Positions 44,150-56,100 of a stretch of 64,000 nt of DNA are shown here, piece after piece (position 1 is the stretch's first letter; each line of letters starts with the position of its first letter). Source of the stretch: Hemicordylus capensis (Eukaryota; Chordata; Lepidosauria; Squamata; Cordylidae). A model generated the notes under the pieces. It saw only the letters and a list, made by a program, of their open reading frames with translations, did no database searches and was not told where the DNA came from. The stretch covers positions 3,288,501 through 3,352,500 of the forward strand of contig NC_069665.1 of assembly GCF_027244095.1 (NCBI RefSeq), in the 5' to 3' direction. The position numbers were made by a program, and so were the translations under genes.

Positions 44150-47100
44150 CTGTGGGATAAACAAGAAGAGGGTCAGAGCTTACCAAGGACTGTGCTGTAT
44201 TGCACAAGGTTCTGCAATTCCAGCTCCTGCAAGGAGGAGGGATATGGAAAACTGTTCCCCACAAATGAACTCCACCTCGTGGCTGTGCAGGGCATGGCAT
44301 TCAGCAAGGAGCCGCGTCACAACTAGACAGGAATTCTAACCAGCAGAGCAAAGCTTCCCCTTCCTGACCATCCCTCCCTCCCATGACAAGCGGCAGGGGT
44401 GTAGCTATAGTTGGACATGGGGGGGACGGGACACAAATGTCCTGGGGTTGCTGAAAGTGGGGAGGGGGGCTGCAGCTGGGCAACAGTTTGCTCTTTGCTC
44501 TCCCCCTCACACCTCGCTGGAGGAGGAAGAGGCGGAGGGTAGGCAGGGGCCACATTTTGTCCCAGGGCACACTCCAACCTTGCTGACCCCCAGACAAGCA
44601 GTCTTTCATCACAGCAGGATTCTGGGATGGATTCAGATCAAAGCAAGCAACTGTGGGGCAACGCTGGGGGGCTGCCTATCTGATGTATGCAAGAAGAGAG
44701 AGCAGTCACCGCCCTAGAACCAAAAACGAGGATTTCCTCGCCCAGCCCCTGTCCCAGGGAAAGTGAATAGGGAAGTCTGGAGAGCTCCATTTCCGTATCA
44801 GTGTCAGGCATGCTATGCCATCCTTCCCAGGCATGGCATTTTCACCACAAACCAGGGCCTGAAGCCCTCACTCTGTGGCTATATCAGCTCTATGCTCCTG
44901 AGAGTCAGACTACCTTGCCTGCAGGAAAAAAGACACCGCTTACAATGGTCAACATTCTCCCCTACAAGATGCCAGCATTTTAATCTATTAACAGGGAAAA
45001 CGCCACTGTGTGCCACTTCTATATATGTGCAAAACCATACCATGGCAGAGTTGGAGGCTTCATCCCCAGCACACACAAGAATGCTGCCATCATCTTCCGG
45101 ACTCTGGAAAATGGCATTTTTGGTCAGGAGCTTGCATGTTGGGCCTGCAGTAAGAGTCTGAACTGGGCGACACGAACAGACGACATCATCAGCCGCTTCG
45201 GTCAGCTGAGTCGAGGTCAGCTCCATCACCACGCACCGCAAGCAGTTGTGGTTTCTGTCTGTGGAATTAAGGGGAGGGTGAGAAGAGCTTCCTAGAGACC
45301 CCAACTGATGCATACAGTGAGAAGTCTTAACAAGCAATGCTGGAATTGGGTTTGAGGATAGGCCCTTCAAGGGGTCGCTGTCTGACCCATTCCTCATGGG
45401 GATGGCCCCTTTTTCTTAGGGTACTTCTTGTGTGCATGGGCATGTCACCCTATGGCAGTGGGCAATGGCTCACATACAGTGGGACTCTTGGGGGCATGCA
45501 TTTCCAAAGAGAGGTGGGTCCCTAAGGCAGGTGATGCCTTCCCTCCTGCTCTACTTGAGTGGCTTGAACACCCTTTGGCAGAGGACTCTCAATGATCCAC
45601 ACTTCCATTTAGTGCACATTCACTGCCCCATCACCTTAATGGCTTGAGAAGAAGGGAATCCAGAGAGCATTGCTGCTTTGTCCTTCTCTTCTTTCCCTGT
45701 GAAGTCTTAGGAAGGGGCCAGAGATATCAAGGTTGTTCACATGACCTTCTGCTGGGCTGGGGAGGGCGGGAGGCAGGAGAGCATGTACCTTCCACACAGA
45801 GAACCCAACAGCTATCCTAGCTGTGCGACTCGCACACCCACACGATTGGCACTGCTGCGAGCTGCGCAGCACTCTGCAGCCCGGGAAAATGCACTCCAGC
45901 CTCCAGATATTGAGGGATTTCCCCATGAGTCGGGCACTCTAAATGCCTGGCTGTGTATGCTCAGGCTGCATGCAGTCCAACCATTCACATGACCCTGTAC
46001 CTTGGTAAAAAGGGAACCCCAGGTAAGAGGTCGGGTTATATTCCCGGGCTACCCGGGGAGGCAGTGCTGGGATCAGCCTTGATCCCAACACTTCACATGA
46101 GCAGCCCTACCCAGCAGCACCAGCAGCCTGTCTGCACATGTCTGAGCAAGAATCTGTTCTACAAGTGAATGTGTAGATGACTGGCACTGCCTTGGCCAAA
46201 GGCAGAAAGGTACATTGGTACTCACCGTGAAGGTGTCTTCTGGCTGGTGTAGAAGAGGTCACCCAACGTGGGATTACATCCCTCCACATGCTCCAGAAGG
46301 CAGGAAGTAGAAATACTTGAAGATCCTTAACCCCATGCATGTGGGCGGATCCCTTCAGTATCTAAAACAGCTCAAGCTTCAGAACATCAATAACATGAAT
46401 AAAAAACCAACAAACTAACTACACAGTGAAGGAAGGAAACAACACAATAAACATCCCTTCCAATACAGAGATCCAGAGAAGATTAACCCGGGTGGGCCTT
46501 GGGTGACCTCTTCTACACCAGCCAGAAGACACCTTCACGGTGAGTACCAATGTACCTTTCTCGGCTGGCGTAGGAGGTCACCCAACGTGGGAGATACCAC
46601 AGCACCAACCACGGTAGGGAAAACAGAAATAAATACTGGATCTATTGACCCGGAAGGACCCACTGCAGAACCCGCCGACCAAAAGTAGCTCTGGCTGCAT
46701 TATGCTCATCCAACTTGTAATGTCTGGAGAAAGTAAACAGAGAAGACCAAGTCGCTGCCTTACAAATCTCCTCAAGCGACACTGCTGATGACAGAACAGC
46801 CGAAGTAGCCGCCGACCTCGTTGAATGAGCCATGATCTGCTCTGGCACTGGAAGCTTCTGTGCCTTGTAAGATTCCACTATGCAAGCCTTGACCCATCTG
46901 GCAATGGTCGCGGCCGCCACTTTGGATCCTCTCTTGGAGTTTTTGAAAGCCACGAACAAGGCATCGGACCTGTGGAACACTTCTGTCCTATTCAGATATA
47001 TCCGCAAAAACCGCCGAACATCCAAACGGTGCCACTCTTTTTCTGACTGATGTCGAGGCTTGGGACAAAAAGAAGGTAAGTAGATATCCACCGATCTATG

Positions 47101-50100
47101 AAAAAGTGAATTCACCTTAGGAACAAAGGACGGATCAGGAATAAGCCTCACTGAGTCCTTGGGAAATATACACAAATTGCTCTTTAATGATAAGGCCTGC
47201 AATTCTGAGATCTGTCTAGCCGACGTAATGGCAACCAGGAACGCCACCTTCCAGGACAACAACTGCAATGAAATAGAACTGAGAGGTTCAAAGGGAGGAA
47301 ACTGCAAGCCCCTTAAAACCACATGTAGGTCCCACGAAGGGAAACGGTGGCAAACAGGAGGAGACAAAAGGTCCGCTCCCCTCAAAAACTTTCTCAACAA
47401 AGGATGTTTCGCCTGGAATGACTTCTGCTGAGGGAAGAGCATCTGAACCAAATACGCAGCCTGTCTCCTAAGGGTGTTTGGCTTAAGGCCCAGGGAAAGG
47501 CCATCCTGCAGGAAGTCCAATAACTCACGTAACCTGCAATTTCCCGGTTGCAGAGCTCGCTTGGCAGTCCAACACAAAAAACTACGCCATGTCGACTGAT
47601 ACAATTTTATTGGTGGAAGCATTCCTGGAGGAGAGAATGGTCTGAATCACACCTACCGACAGTCTTTCCTTCTTCAACATGGCCCTCTCAGCTTCCACGC
47701 GGTCAACTGCAACCACTCTGGCTCCAGATGGAAGATGGGCCCCTGCTGCAGCAGATCTGGACATACCGGGAGTCTGAGCGGCTTTTCTACCGCGAGAATG
47801 ACTATCTCGGAAAACCATAGTCTCCTGGGCCAATAAGGTGCAATCAAAATCAGCGATGCCCGAGATTCCCGCAACTTCCTTAGACAACGAGAGAGTAAGG
47901 GCACTGGAGGAAAGGCATACAGAAGATACGGAGACCACTGAACTGATAGCGCATCTGTGGCCTCCGCTCCCTTGGTTGGGAATCTCGAGTAAAACCTGCG
48001 CAGCTTGGTGTTCTGCTGTGACGTGAAAAGATCTATTCGCAGTCTGCCCAGTCTCTGAGTTACCCATTGGAACACTGCAGGGTGAAGACCCCACTCTGCT
48101 GGCTGAATCTCCTGACGGCTTAGCCAATCCGCCTGAATATTGGAAGCCCCGCTCACATGGTGTGCAAGGATGGACAGAAGGTTCCGCTCCGCCCAGACCA
48201 GGAGCTCCAACGCCTGCAGATGAAGGGACTTGGACCTCGTCCCCCCTTGCCGATTTATGTGCGCCTTGGTTGAAACATTGTCCGTGCGCACCAACACATT
48301 TCTCCCCTTGACCGCCGGGAGGAAAGCCTTCAGGGCCAGGAAAACTGCACGCAGTTCCAGCCAATTGATGCTGTGGCAAGCTTCCTCCGCCGACCACAGC
48401 CCCTGCGCAGACCTGTGGAGGCAGTGCGCCCCCCAGCCGGAAAGGCTGGCGTCCGTTGTCACCAAGATCCTCCTTGGTTCCACAAACATTTTTCCCTTCT
48501 CTAGGTTTTTTCAAACGGTCCACCAGGCAATAGACTCCCTCAGGCCCCCTGACAGGGGAACCTTCTGGTTGCGTTTGAGAGCGATTCTGCGTTGAAAGGG
48601 AAACAGCGCCCACTGCAGATGGCGAAGATGAAGTCTGGCCCAGGGGACGGAGTCCATGGCTGCCACCATAAGACCAAGTAGTCGAGCAAGCTTCAGAACG
48701 CTGAAAGACGTGCACCCCAAGGTTCTGCGAGCTAGGGAGACGAGAACCGCCATCCTGTCCTGCAGGAGGAACAACCTGCATACTGACATGTCCATGACCA
48801 CCCCCAGGTGTCGAAGGTGCGTAGATGGGATCAGGTAGCTCTTGCCCACATTTATCAAGAAACCATGCTCTCGTAGCAGGGACATCGTCCTGGACAGTGC
48901 CGCCTCCACGGCTGCCGCCAACCTCGCTCGAATCAAAAGATCGTCCAGGTAACAATAAAAGTGAATGCCCTCTGTGCGGAGTATGGCCACTAGAGGGCAC
49001 AACACCTTCGTAAAGACCCTGGGGGCCAAGGACAGGCCGAATGGCAGGGCGCGATACTGGAAATGCCTGCCCCCGTAACAGAAGCGAAGCGACTCAGCAG
49101 GTGAATTGGGACATGCAGATATGCATCCTGGAGGTCTATGGATGCCATGAAGTCCCCTGCTTGCAATGCCTCTGAAATGGTGCACAGAGTCTCCATTCTG
49201 AACCTCTTTTTTATCACGAACCTGTTTACCGGGTGTAGATTCAGGACCGCCCTTGCGGAGCCGTCCTTTTTTGGCACTGTAAAGATCACAAAGTAGACGC
49301 CCAGTCCCCTCTGGGCCAAAGGCACCTCCTCCACAGCCCCTATGTCCATCAGGTGTAGGATTGCCACGAGTAGACCCTTGTGCTTTGCAGCATTTCTTGA
49401 CATGGGCGTAAGGAGGAACCTGTTCCCGGGAGGACTGGAGAGTTCCACTCTGTAACCTAACCTTACTATGGATAGAACCCACCGATCCTCGATGGACTCT
49501 CTCCAAACGGGCCAGAATTCCAATAGGCGCACCCCCACCTTGCAACCCTGATTGTCAGGACTGCTGTTTGGGGCCACGAGACTGAGGAGTAAAAGACTGC
49601 CGGCCCTGATACGGAGAGAACTGCCTCCCTTGCCCCCTGGACCTGTTCCACTGAGGCCTAAAAGGCCTGAACGAATCACGCTTTCTGTATTGTGGTCTAA
49701 AGGCCCTTGGGGCCTGAGTGGGCCTGCGCATAAAAGCCTTCTCCTCCTTACGCTGAGCAGATGGCAGTGACTTCCTCTTATCTTTAGTTTCAATTAAAAC
49801 CTCCTTAAGAGCGTCATCCCCAAAAAGCTTACCACCCACGTAGGGTACAGCTGCCAGGTTGGCCTTGGAAGTATTGTCCACCTTCCAATATTTCAGCCAA
49901 ATATTACGCCTGGCTAACACCCCTGCACTCACTGCTCTATCTGAGAAACGCACACTATCAAATGTAGCGACTGCAGCAAGGGCAGCCGCTCTTTGCAAGG
50001 AGGAGGAGTTTGCGGCGCATCCGCGCCTGATCAGTAGGGGGGTCGTTAAGAAGTTCATCAATCCACAGCACAGAGGCCCTATTAACTAGAGAGGCTGTAG

Positions 50101-53100
50101 TGTCAGCTCTAATAGCCATGGCGGAGGATTCATGCGCGCTACGTAAAGCCGCTTCGGCTTTTTTATCTGCCTGATCCTTGAACGTGGAGTCCCCATCCTT
50201 AGGCACCACTACGCCACTAAGGAGGGCCCCAAAGGGCGCGTCTGTCAGAGGGACCTTCAGTAAATTAAGGGTATCCTGCTCAAAATTGTACAACCTAGAA
50301 GCGAATGGTGGTGCACGCTTGGCTGAAGCGATAGAAGCCCATTCCTCCTTAATGGATGCGGTAAACCCCTCTGGCATAACAGCCCTATGAGAGGGAGTCT
50401 TAGATTGAGGTAGCACCAGGGCCCCTTTGGATACTGGGGTATCATCCTCAATAGAAACAGTCCTTAGCCCAAGGGCCATTAGAGACTGATTAATAATGGG
50501 CTGTGCATCCTCCAGCAGGGACAGCCTCTGATTCTGTACTCCTATCCCCTGCTCATCAGGAATCTCACCTTCTTCGCAAGAAGACAACCCCAGGTCCTCC
50601 TCCCCCTGCACAGATCCAGACTTAGATCCCTTTAACTGGAATGTGTCCGGGGACTCCTCCCCTGATTCCCCTGAGGAATGAAGTTCCCTACCGGTATAAG
50701 GGGTCACCCTCATAGAGTGCCTGAGCCTTTTGTGCAGCGGAGACTCAGATCGGGAATCTGAGGAGGATGAACTATCCCTCCTTCTCCTATGCGCCCTGAC
50801 AACAGGGCGACCCTTGAGAGCTGCACCTACAGATTTTTGCACAGCCTCCTCTACCCAGCTTTTCAGCAGAGCAGGCTGAAGGGCACCTCCTCCTGTCCCG
50901 CTCGTGGCTGGGTCCCCAGCCGAAACAGCAGTATTGGGGGAAGCCCTGTCAGCAGAGTGGGTCTCCTCCTCCCCACGCCCCCGGGCGGGCCCTGGTCTCA
51001 CCAGAGTCAGATCCCCTGGGCTGTCTCCGCAAGCCACTTCTCTCGGCGTGCGTCGCTCCGCTCCCCCGCTCAGAGCCGAATCCTCCTCCGCTGGTTCCAG
51101 GCACACGGGGCTAGAGGCTTGCAAGCCCGCCCGTCGTGGCCCGCCCGCAGCGTCTCCAAGGGAGCGTCTGGCCACTCGTGAAAAAAGGGGCAGCGATAGC
51201 GAAGCCGCATCCTCCCCAGCTGCTTTGCTCACTTGCGCAGGAGCCGCGCGGTGCTTTGAAGCGCCCGCTGGTTGCTCCCTGTCGGCGCGTGCTCTCTTCT
51301 TCTGCTTCTTTCTCTTCGGGGGGGGGGTGAGTGGCAGCGACCTTTGTGCCCGGACTCTCCACGAGCAACCAGATCGCGGCCATCAGGCTGCGGGAGTAAC
51401 TGGTGTGGCCTGCTGGCGCCAGCCAGGCTCCCCTTAGTGGCCGCCATTTTGTCCAAGCCCTTCGCGCCGTTTTTCAGGTTTGGCGGGAAGAGCCTCTGTC
51501 GGGCTGAATGCTCCCTAAATGCGAACAGGCCCAAACCCTTTCTAGCGGCCATCAATCGGAGGGCTACTGTGGGGGAGAGAGCAAGCTAGGACTGGAGAGG
51601 ATAGGAGGCTAGGAGCGATGAAAACAGACGGACAGGAGAGGAAAGAAAATTTTAAAAACTTCTCTTTTTTTTTGGAGATATACAGAAAAACAAGTAGGGA
51701 GAAGTAAAGGTCTACATAGGCTAACAGATTAAGAATGAGTAAGACAGCAGCAAAACAAGAGACGAAAGTGAAGACCAAGAAGCAAGCCTCGCAAGTGTGT
51801 CCTCTGGAGCTAAGGCAGGAAGTAGAACTGAAGGGATCCACCCACATGCATGGGGTTAAGGATCTTCAAGTATTTCTACTTCCTGCCTTCTGGAGCATGT
51901 GGAGGGATGTAATCCCACGTTGGGTGACCTCCTACACCAGCCGAGAATTACTTTGTGTTTTATATGTTTTTATTTGATGTTTAATGCTGTGTTGTGAGCC
52001 ACCCAGAGAACTATTTGTTATGGGGTAGGAATTAAACAAGTCTGAGAAATGCTGCCCTGTAAACCCGAGGCAGTGATGCCTCTCAGAGAGACAGTATGGA
52101 GGCAGTGGAGATGGTGAGGGCAGGGCAGCAAAGGCTCAGCAGCCTAAAAGGGGCCTTCTGTGTTTTCTAGTGAAGTTCACCTGTCTCTCTTATGCCAAAA
52201 GAGGTGCTGTTGGGCTCTGTCTGGCAGCTATCACATTAAGCGTGGCCCTTCAGAGCTGGAGATGAAGGGAAATATACTAAAACTATGAGGGATCAGCACA
52301 GACTTACAGCAGCCTTGGAACAAGTTTCTGGCAACTCAAAAATCAATTTGCAATTCAGTGACTCCTCCAGCCTCTGTGAGCTCCTGCCTACCCCAAATAA
52401 CTTGCCAAAGTGTACATCTGCAGCAATCTGGCTACACAAGAATGTTAGTGCTCTTCCGAGCTGGTGAAAGCAGCCTTTGATGATGAGGCTTCTTGTCCCT
52501 TCTATTGGCCCTGGCACTAGCCCCACCTGGACTCCTCAAAACCACCCACTTGAGATGGCGTCAGCCTTCTACTGAAGAGCTTGCGATTCACCATGCTGCT
52601 ATCCTCAGATGCCTAAGCTGCATCTTTTCCTCAAAAAGATTCACAACTGAACAAAGCCTTCATAAAAAAGGAACAAATACTGCAGCACAGATGCCTTTGC
52701 TTGATGCCTCTCATCCTACAAGCAGAAGGAAGCAGCCTGCTTCTAAAGAAGCACCTCAGCCAAAGAGTCACAGCAGAGACCAACTGTATCCATATCCACA
52801 CACATCAACTTACTGGGCCTAAATGTGGCAAGGCAGTGCCGTGTGCTAGCCTCCGTTTGAAGGTCAACACAACCTCCAGGCTCTAGGAGGAGGTGATGAG
52901 GCCGATAAGAGTCGCTGGCCTTCTGTTCCCAAAAACAGGCTCCTTCCAGTGTCCCAGAGACCAGCCCACCATAGGGCAAGGAGGCAGAGGCCATTCGAGG
53001 AAGGTATGACAAGGAGACCACTGGGCACCTGGGAGGAAGGAGCGAGAGTCAGTGCCATCAGGCTGGTCTGCTTCCACCACTGCATCGTAGCACACACAAA

Positions 53101-56100
53101 TGGGGAGGGGCTTCAGCGACTGTCTCCAGAAGAAAGCATGCAACAGTTTTTAGCTGATTCAGGCTCAAATGTCCTACACGCTTGCCTGAGATGAGGCCCC
53201 ACTGAACACTATGGGTCTGACTTCTAGATTAACATGAACAGGAATAGACTATGCATCACTCACTATTGCTCACAGCCCCGGGAATGGCTGAAGAGTTGGT
53301 TATCAGTGGGCACCACCACAAGCATGAAAAAAAGACTGGCAACTGATAAGCTGTGGTGCAAGGCACCAAGGGTTTGATTAGTGCCCCAGGTAAGTTCACA
53401 GAGGCCCAGTCCTTACTATTTAGTACATGCGTCAGCCGAGGTGGTCAATACCATCAGGGCGGACGAATGCTCATTGTGATTTTCGATAAGGTCTACACCC
53501 CTAGAGATGGAAAACAGGCGAAAGCATTGCAGTGCTTTCAGACAGTTAAGATAAATGGACAGTCAAGAAGAATAAATGGAGAAACAAGGAAGCAATCAGA
53601 GAAAAACAGAGAGAACTGCCTGGAGCCAAACGCAGGACTAGAAGCACTGGGTGGGGCCATGCTGCCATGACTCTTAAAGGTTTCAACTTAATTTGCATTG
53701 TCCTGCCTTCGAGCCATGAGGAGAAGCATAACCCACACTGAGACATCCTTGGATGGCAGCAGCAGAGAAGGCGTGATGACACAGAGAAAGCTGTAAATTT
53801 TTCACCTATTTTCCATCTCTAGAGGGGGAGACGTTGCCAAAAACTACGATGCACTTGCACCACCCGAGATGGTACCAATGGCCCAAACGTGTGGGCCTGA
53901 CTCATGCACTCATTAGAACAGTCTGCTGAAAGCATAGAGGGACGTCTCTCTTCTGCAAGCCCAGCCTGCTCTATCCTCAGGCAACCAAAGCCCAGAGTTA
54001 GTATTCTGCATCCAAAACTCTTAAATTCTGTGCCAAGGAAATGATGCTCATCACCCAGACCATGTACAACACTGCACATTATTTGCAACTTTTAAATGGT
54101 CGACACACATATTAAGCAGTTTGAAATCCTCTCTGTGTTCAACTCCCATACTGAATGAGGGGGGCAACCAAATCTTATGCGACTGGAACTATACCTGGAC
54201 TTCTGTGGCGCCAGCTCTTGGACATGAGCGCTCGTGTCCCTCAGGTCATACACCAAGACCGAGCCATTTACCAACCCAGCATAGACATAGTTGGTGTCAT
54301 CGAGGCACCAGCAACAGCTCCAGATGGGGCGGCCTGCATTGTACGTCTGCACAACGGTGTTTGTCGTCAAGCTGAGGGAAGGGCAAGGGGAGCATATCAC
54401 AGGTCAGCACACGTGCCCATGTGGGATCTAGGTGCTCCTCTCCCCGGCCCATGCGACCTGTGGGAGGGAGGCAGGATGGCTTTCCTCACCAGCAGCACTC
54501 ACCTTGTAAGCTTGAGCGTGTGGTCCAAAGCAGCAGATAAGAGCAAGCCGTCTGCCCGGTTGCTGAAGGCCAGGCCCCGGATCTGCTTGCTGTGGATGGG
54601 GACGTACTGGCTACTCTTCAAGTTGATGGCACTCATCATCTTAATTCCACAGCCTGAGGGACAGAGCAAAGCTGATCAGCAAAAAGCTCTCTGTGCTGGA
54701 CTTGAGCTGATACAACATGCATCCTCTTGACTGACTGTATGGATCTCTACAAGACTCCACGTCTTGCTTCAGTCAGCAACTCACCGGGGACAAAATTGCT
54801 CTGTGGAGAAGGCTGCGATACAACAAGGCAGCTCAGTGGGTCGCAGTAGGCCATCACTCGGCAGCTGCCCACCTGGGACACCAGGAAGGCCCTCTCAAAG
54901 TGGTACTTGTGCTGGCCCTGGCTGGGCGAGAGGCAGCCTGGGAAGCAAGAGCGAGAGTTGCTGGGCTGCTGGGAGGAACTGGTGCTGTGCCGGGCCATCA
55001 GCGCTTTTAATTCCTGCAGAATGGAAATTAAACTAGGTTTACTCAGAGTAAGCCCAACTATATTAATGGGGCTTGCTCTTCAAGGGAGAGTGCATAGAAC
55101 TATAGCCTAAGCATCTAATCCAATGCAGCGTTAAGTGTTCCTAAACCCACTGAAATCCCATAGGGTGTGTCGACGCTGTACAGAACTGAGCTGTAATTCT
55201 AGAAAGTGCTTTGCAATCCACAACTCTCCCATCTTCAAAACATCCCGCAAGAAAGTCACAAGCATTCCAAGAGAAACTTAGGGAACAGAGGCTCCAAAGT
55301 AACAAACTTGCTCAAGTCAAGTTCTTCTGGCTGACCAGAAATTTAACGCCAGCTTTCCAAAATCCAAATCGAACATTGTGTCATTTTCAGTCATTTTAGC
55401 TATAATGGCCCAAATATGGTTTTAATTGTCTATATTAAGAGAGCGCTTTTTTCTTCATGACCAGGACCATTAAGATGGTCCAGGGAGGTCCACCTACAGT
55501 TGCCACCAGCTTGTCTGGTGGTGACCCAGGATCCGGTCTTTTTTATAGCCACGCCAAGACTTTGCTGGCTGGAATTAAAGCTTCAGTACCCTAGGCAGCC
55601 TTCAGAAAATCTCAAGTCACACCTGTTTTGCCAGGCTTTTGGTTAGTTAAATAGTTTTAAAATTGTTCTAAAGTGTTCGTTTTGCTTTTAATTATTTCAC
55701 TTGTTTTAATTTTTGTGCCTTGTATTTTGAATAGAGTAACCCACAAGTATTGGGCGGTATATTAGTGTTTTAAATAAATAAAACTATGTCATTTTGAGTC
55801 TCTGAAGTGGAAAGATAGGAAACATTTTAAAATAAATAAACGTATGTACACAGGCAGCATTTATATGGAGCTATTAAGTTCTGTGTGAACACACACATAC
55901 CCAAGAGGGCACAGAAATTCATCAGCTCCGAGTTCCAATATGGAATGTTAAGGTTCTGTGGCACCCAAACCTACTGACAATTTTTTAGCTTATACAATCA
56001 AACTCTGCTGGAAACAGGAGAAAGTTTTCCATTCTCCGAACCCAAGCTGATACAGAATGGGAGATGAGGCTTCCCCACTGCACATTTGTTTACTTTGGAA

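Larger units (their letters stand above)
46204..51947 (-). mobile_element. DIRS-type tyrosine-recombinase retrotransposon (fossil), inside RFWD3 intron 10
   Basis: The element is 5.7 kb, in the same orientation as RFWD3. Its parts in coding order are a Gag-like region, reverse transcriptase with RNase H, and a tyrosine recombinase. These features define the DIRS order (YR retrotransposons) and exclude Gypsy, Copia and LINE. Termini are inverted repeats rather than LTRs, and an internal complementary region near the 3' end carries copies of both ends. No target-site duplication is seen beyond a shared AGAA at the two borders, as expected for recombinase-mediated insertion. The two inverted repeats are almost identical over about 115 bp, which suggests a young copy. 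It looks nearly whole, with perhaps two or three breaks in its coding part; overlapping frames are normal in this family. Its base composition is more GC-rich than the surrounding intron. Confidence 0.9.

Noticed and set aside
46204-51947. Gypsy-type LTR element or endogenous retrovirus
   Set aside because: There are no direct LTRs, no protease or DDE integrase was seen, and a tyrosine recombinase with inverted ends is present. DIRS explains all parts.
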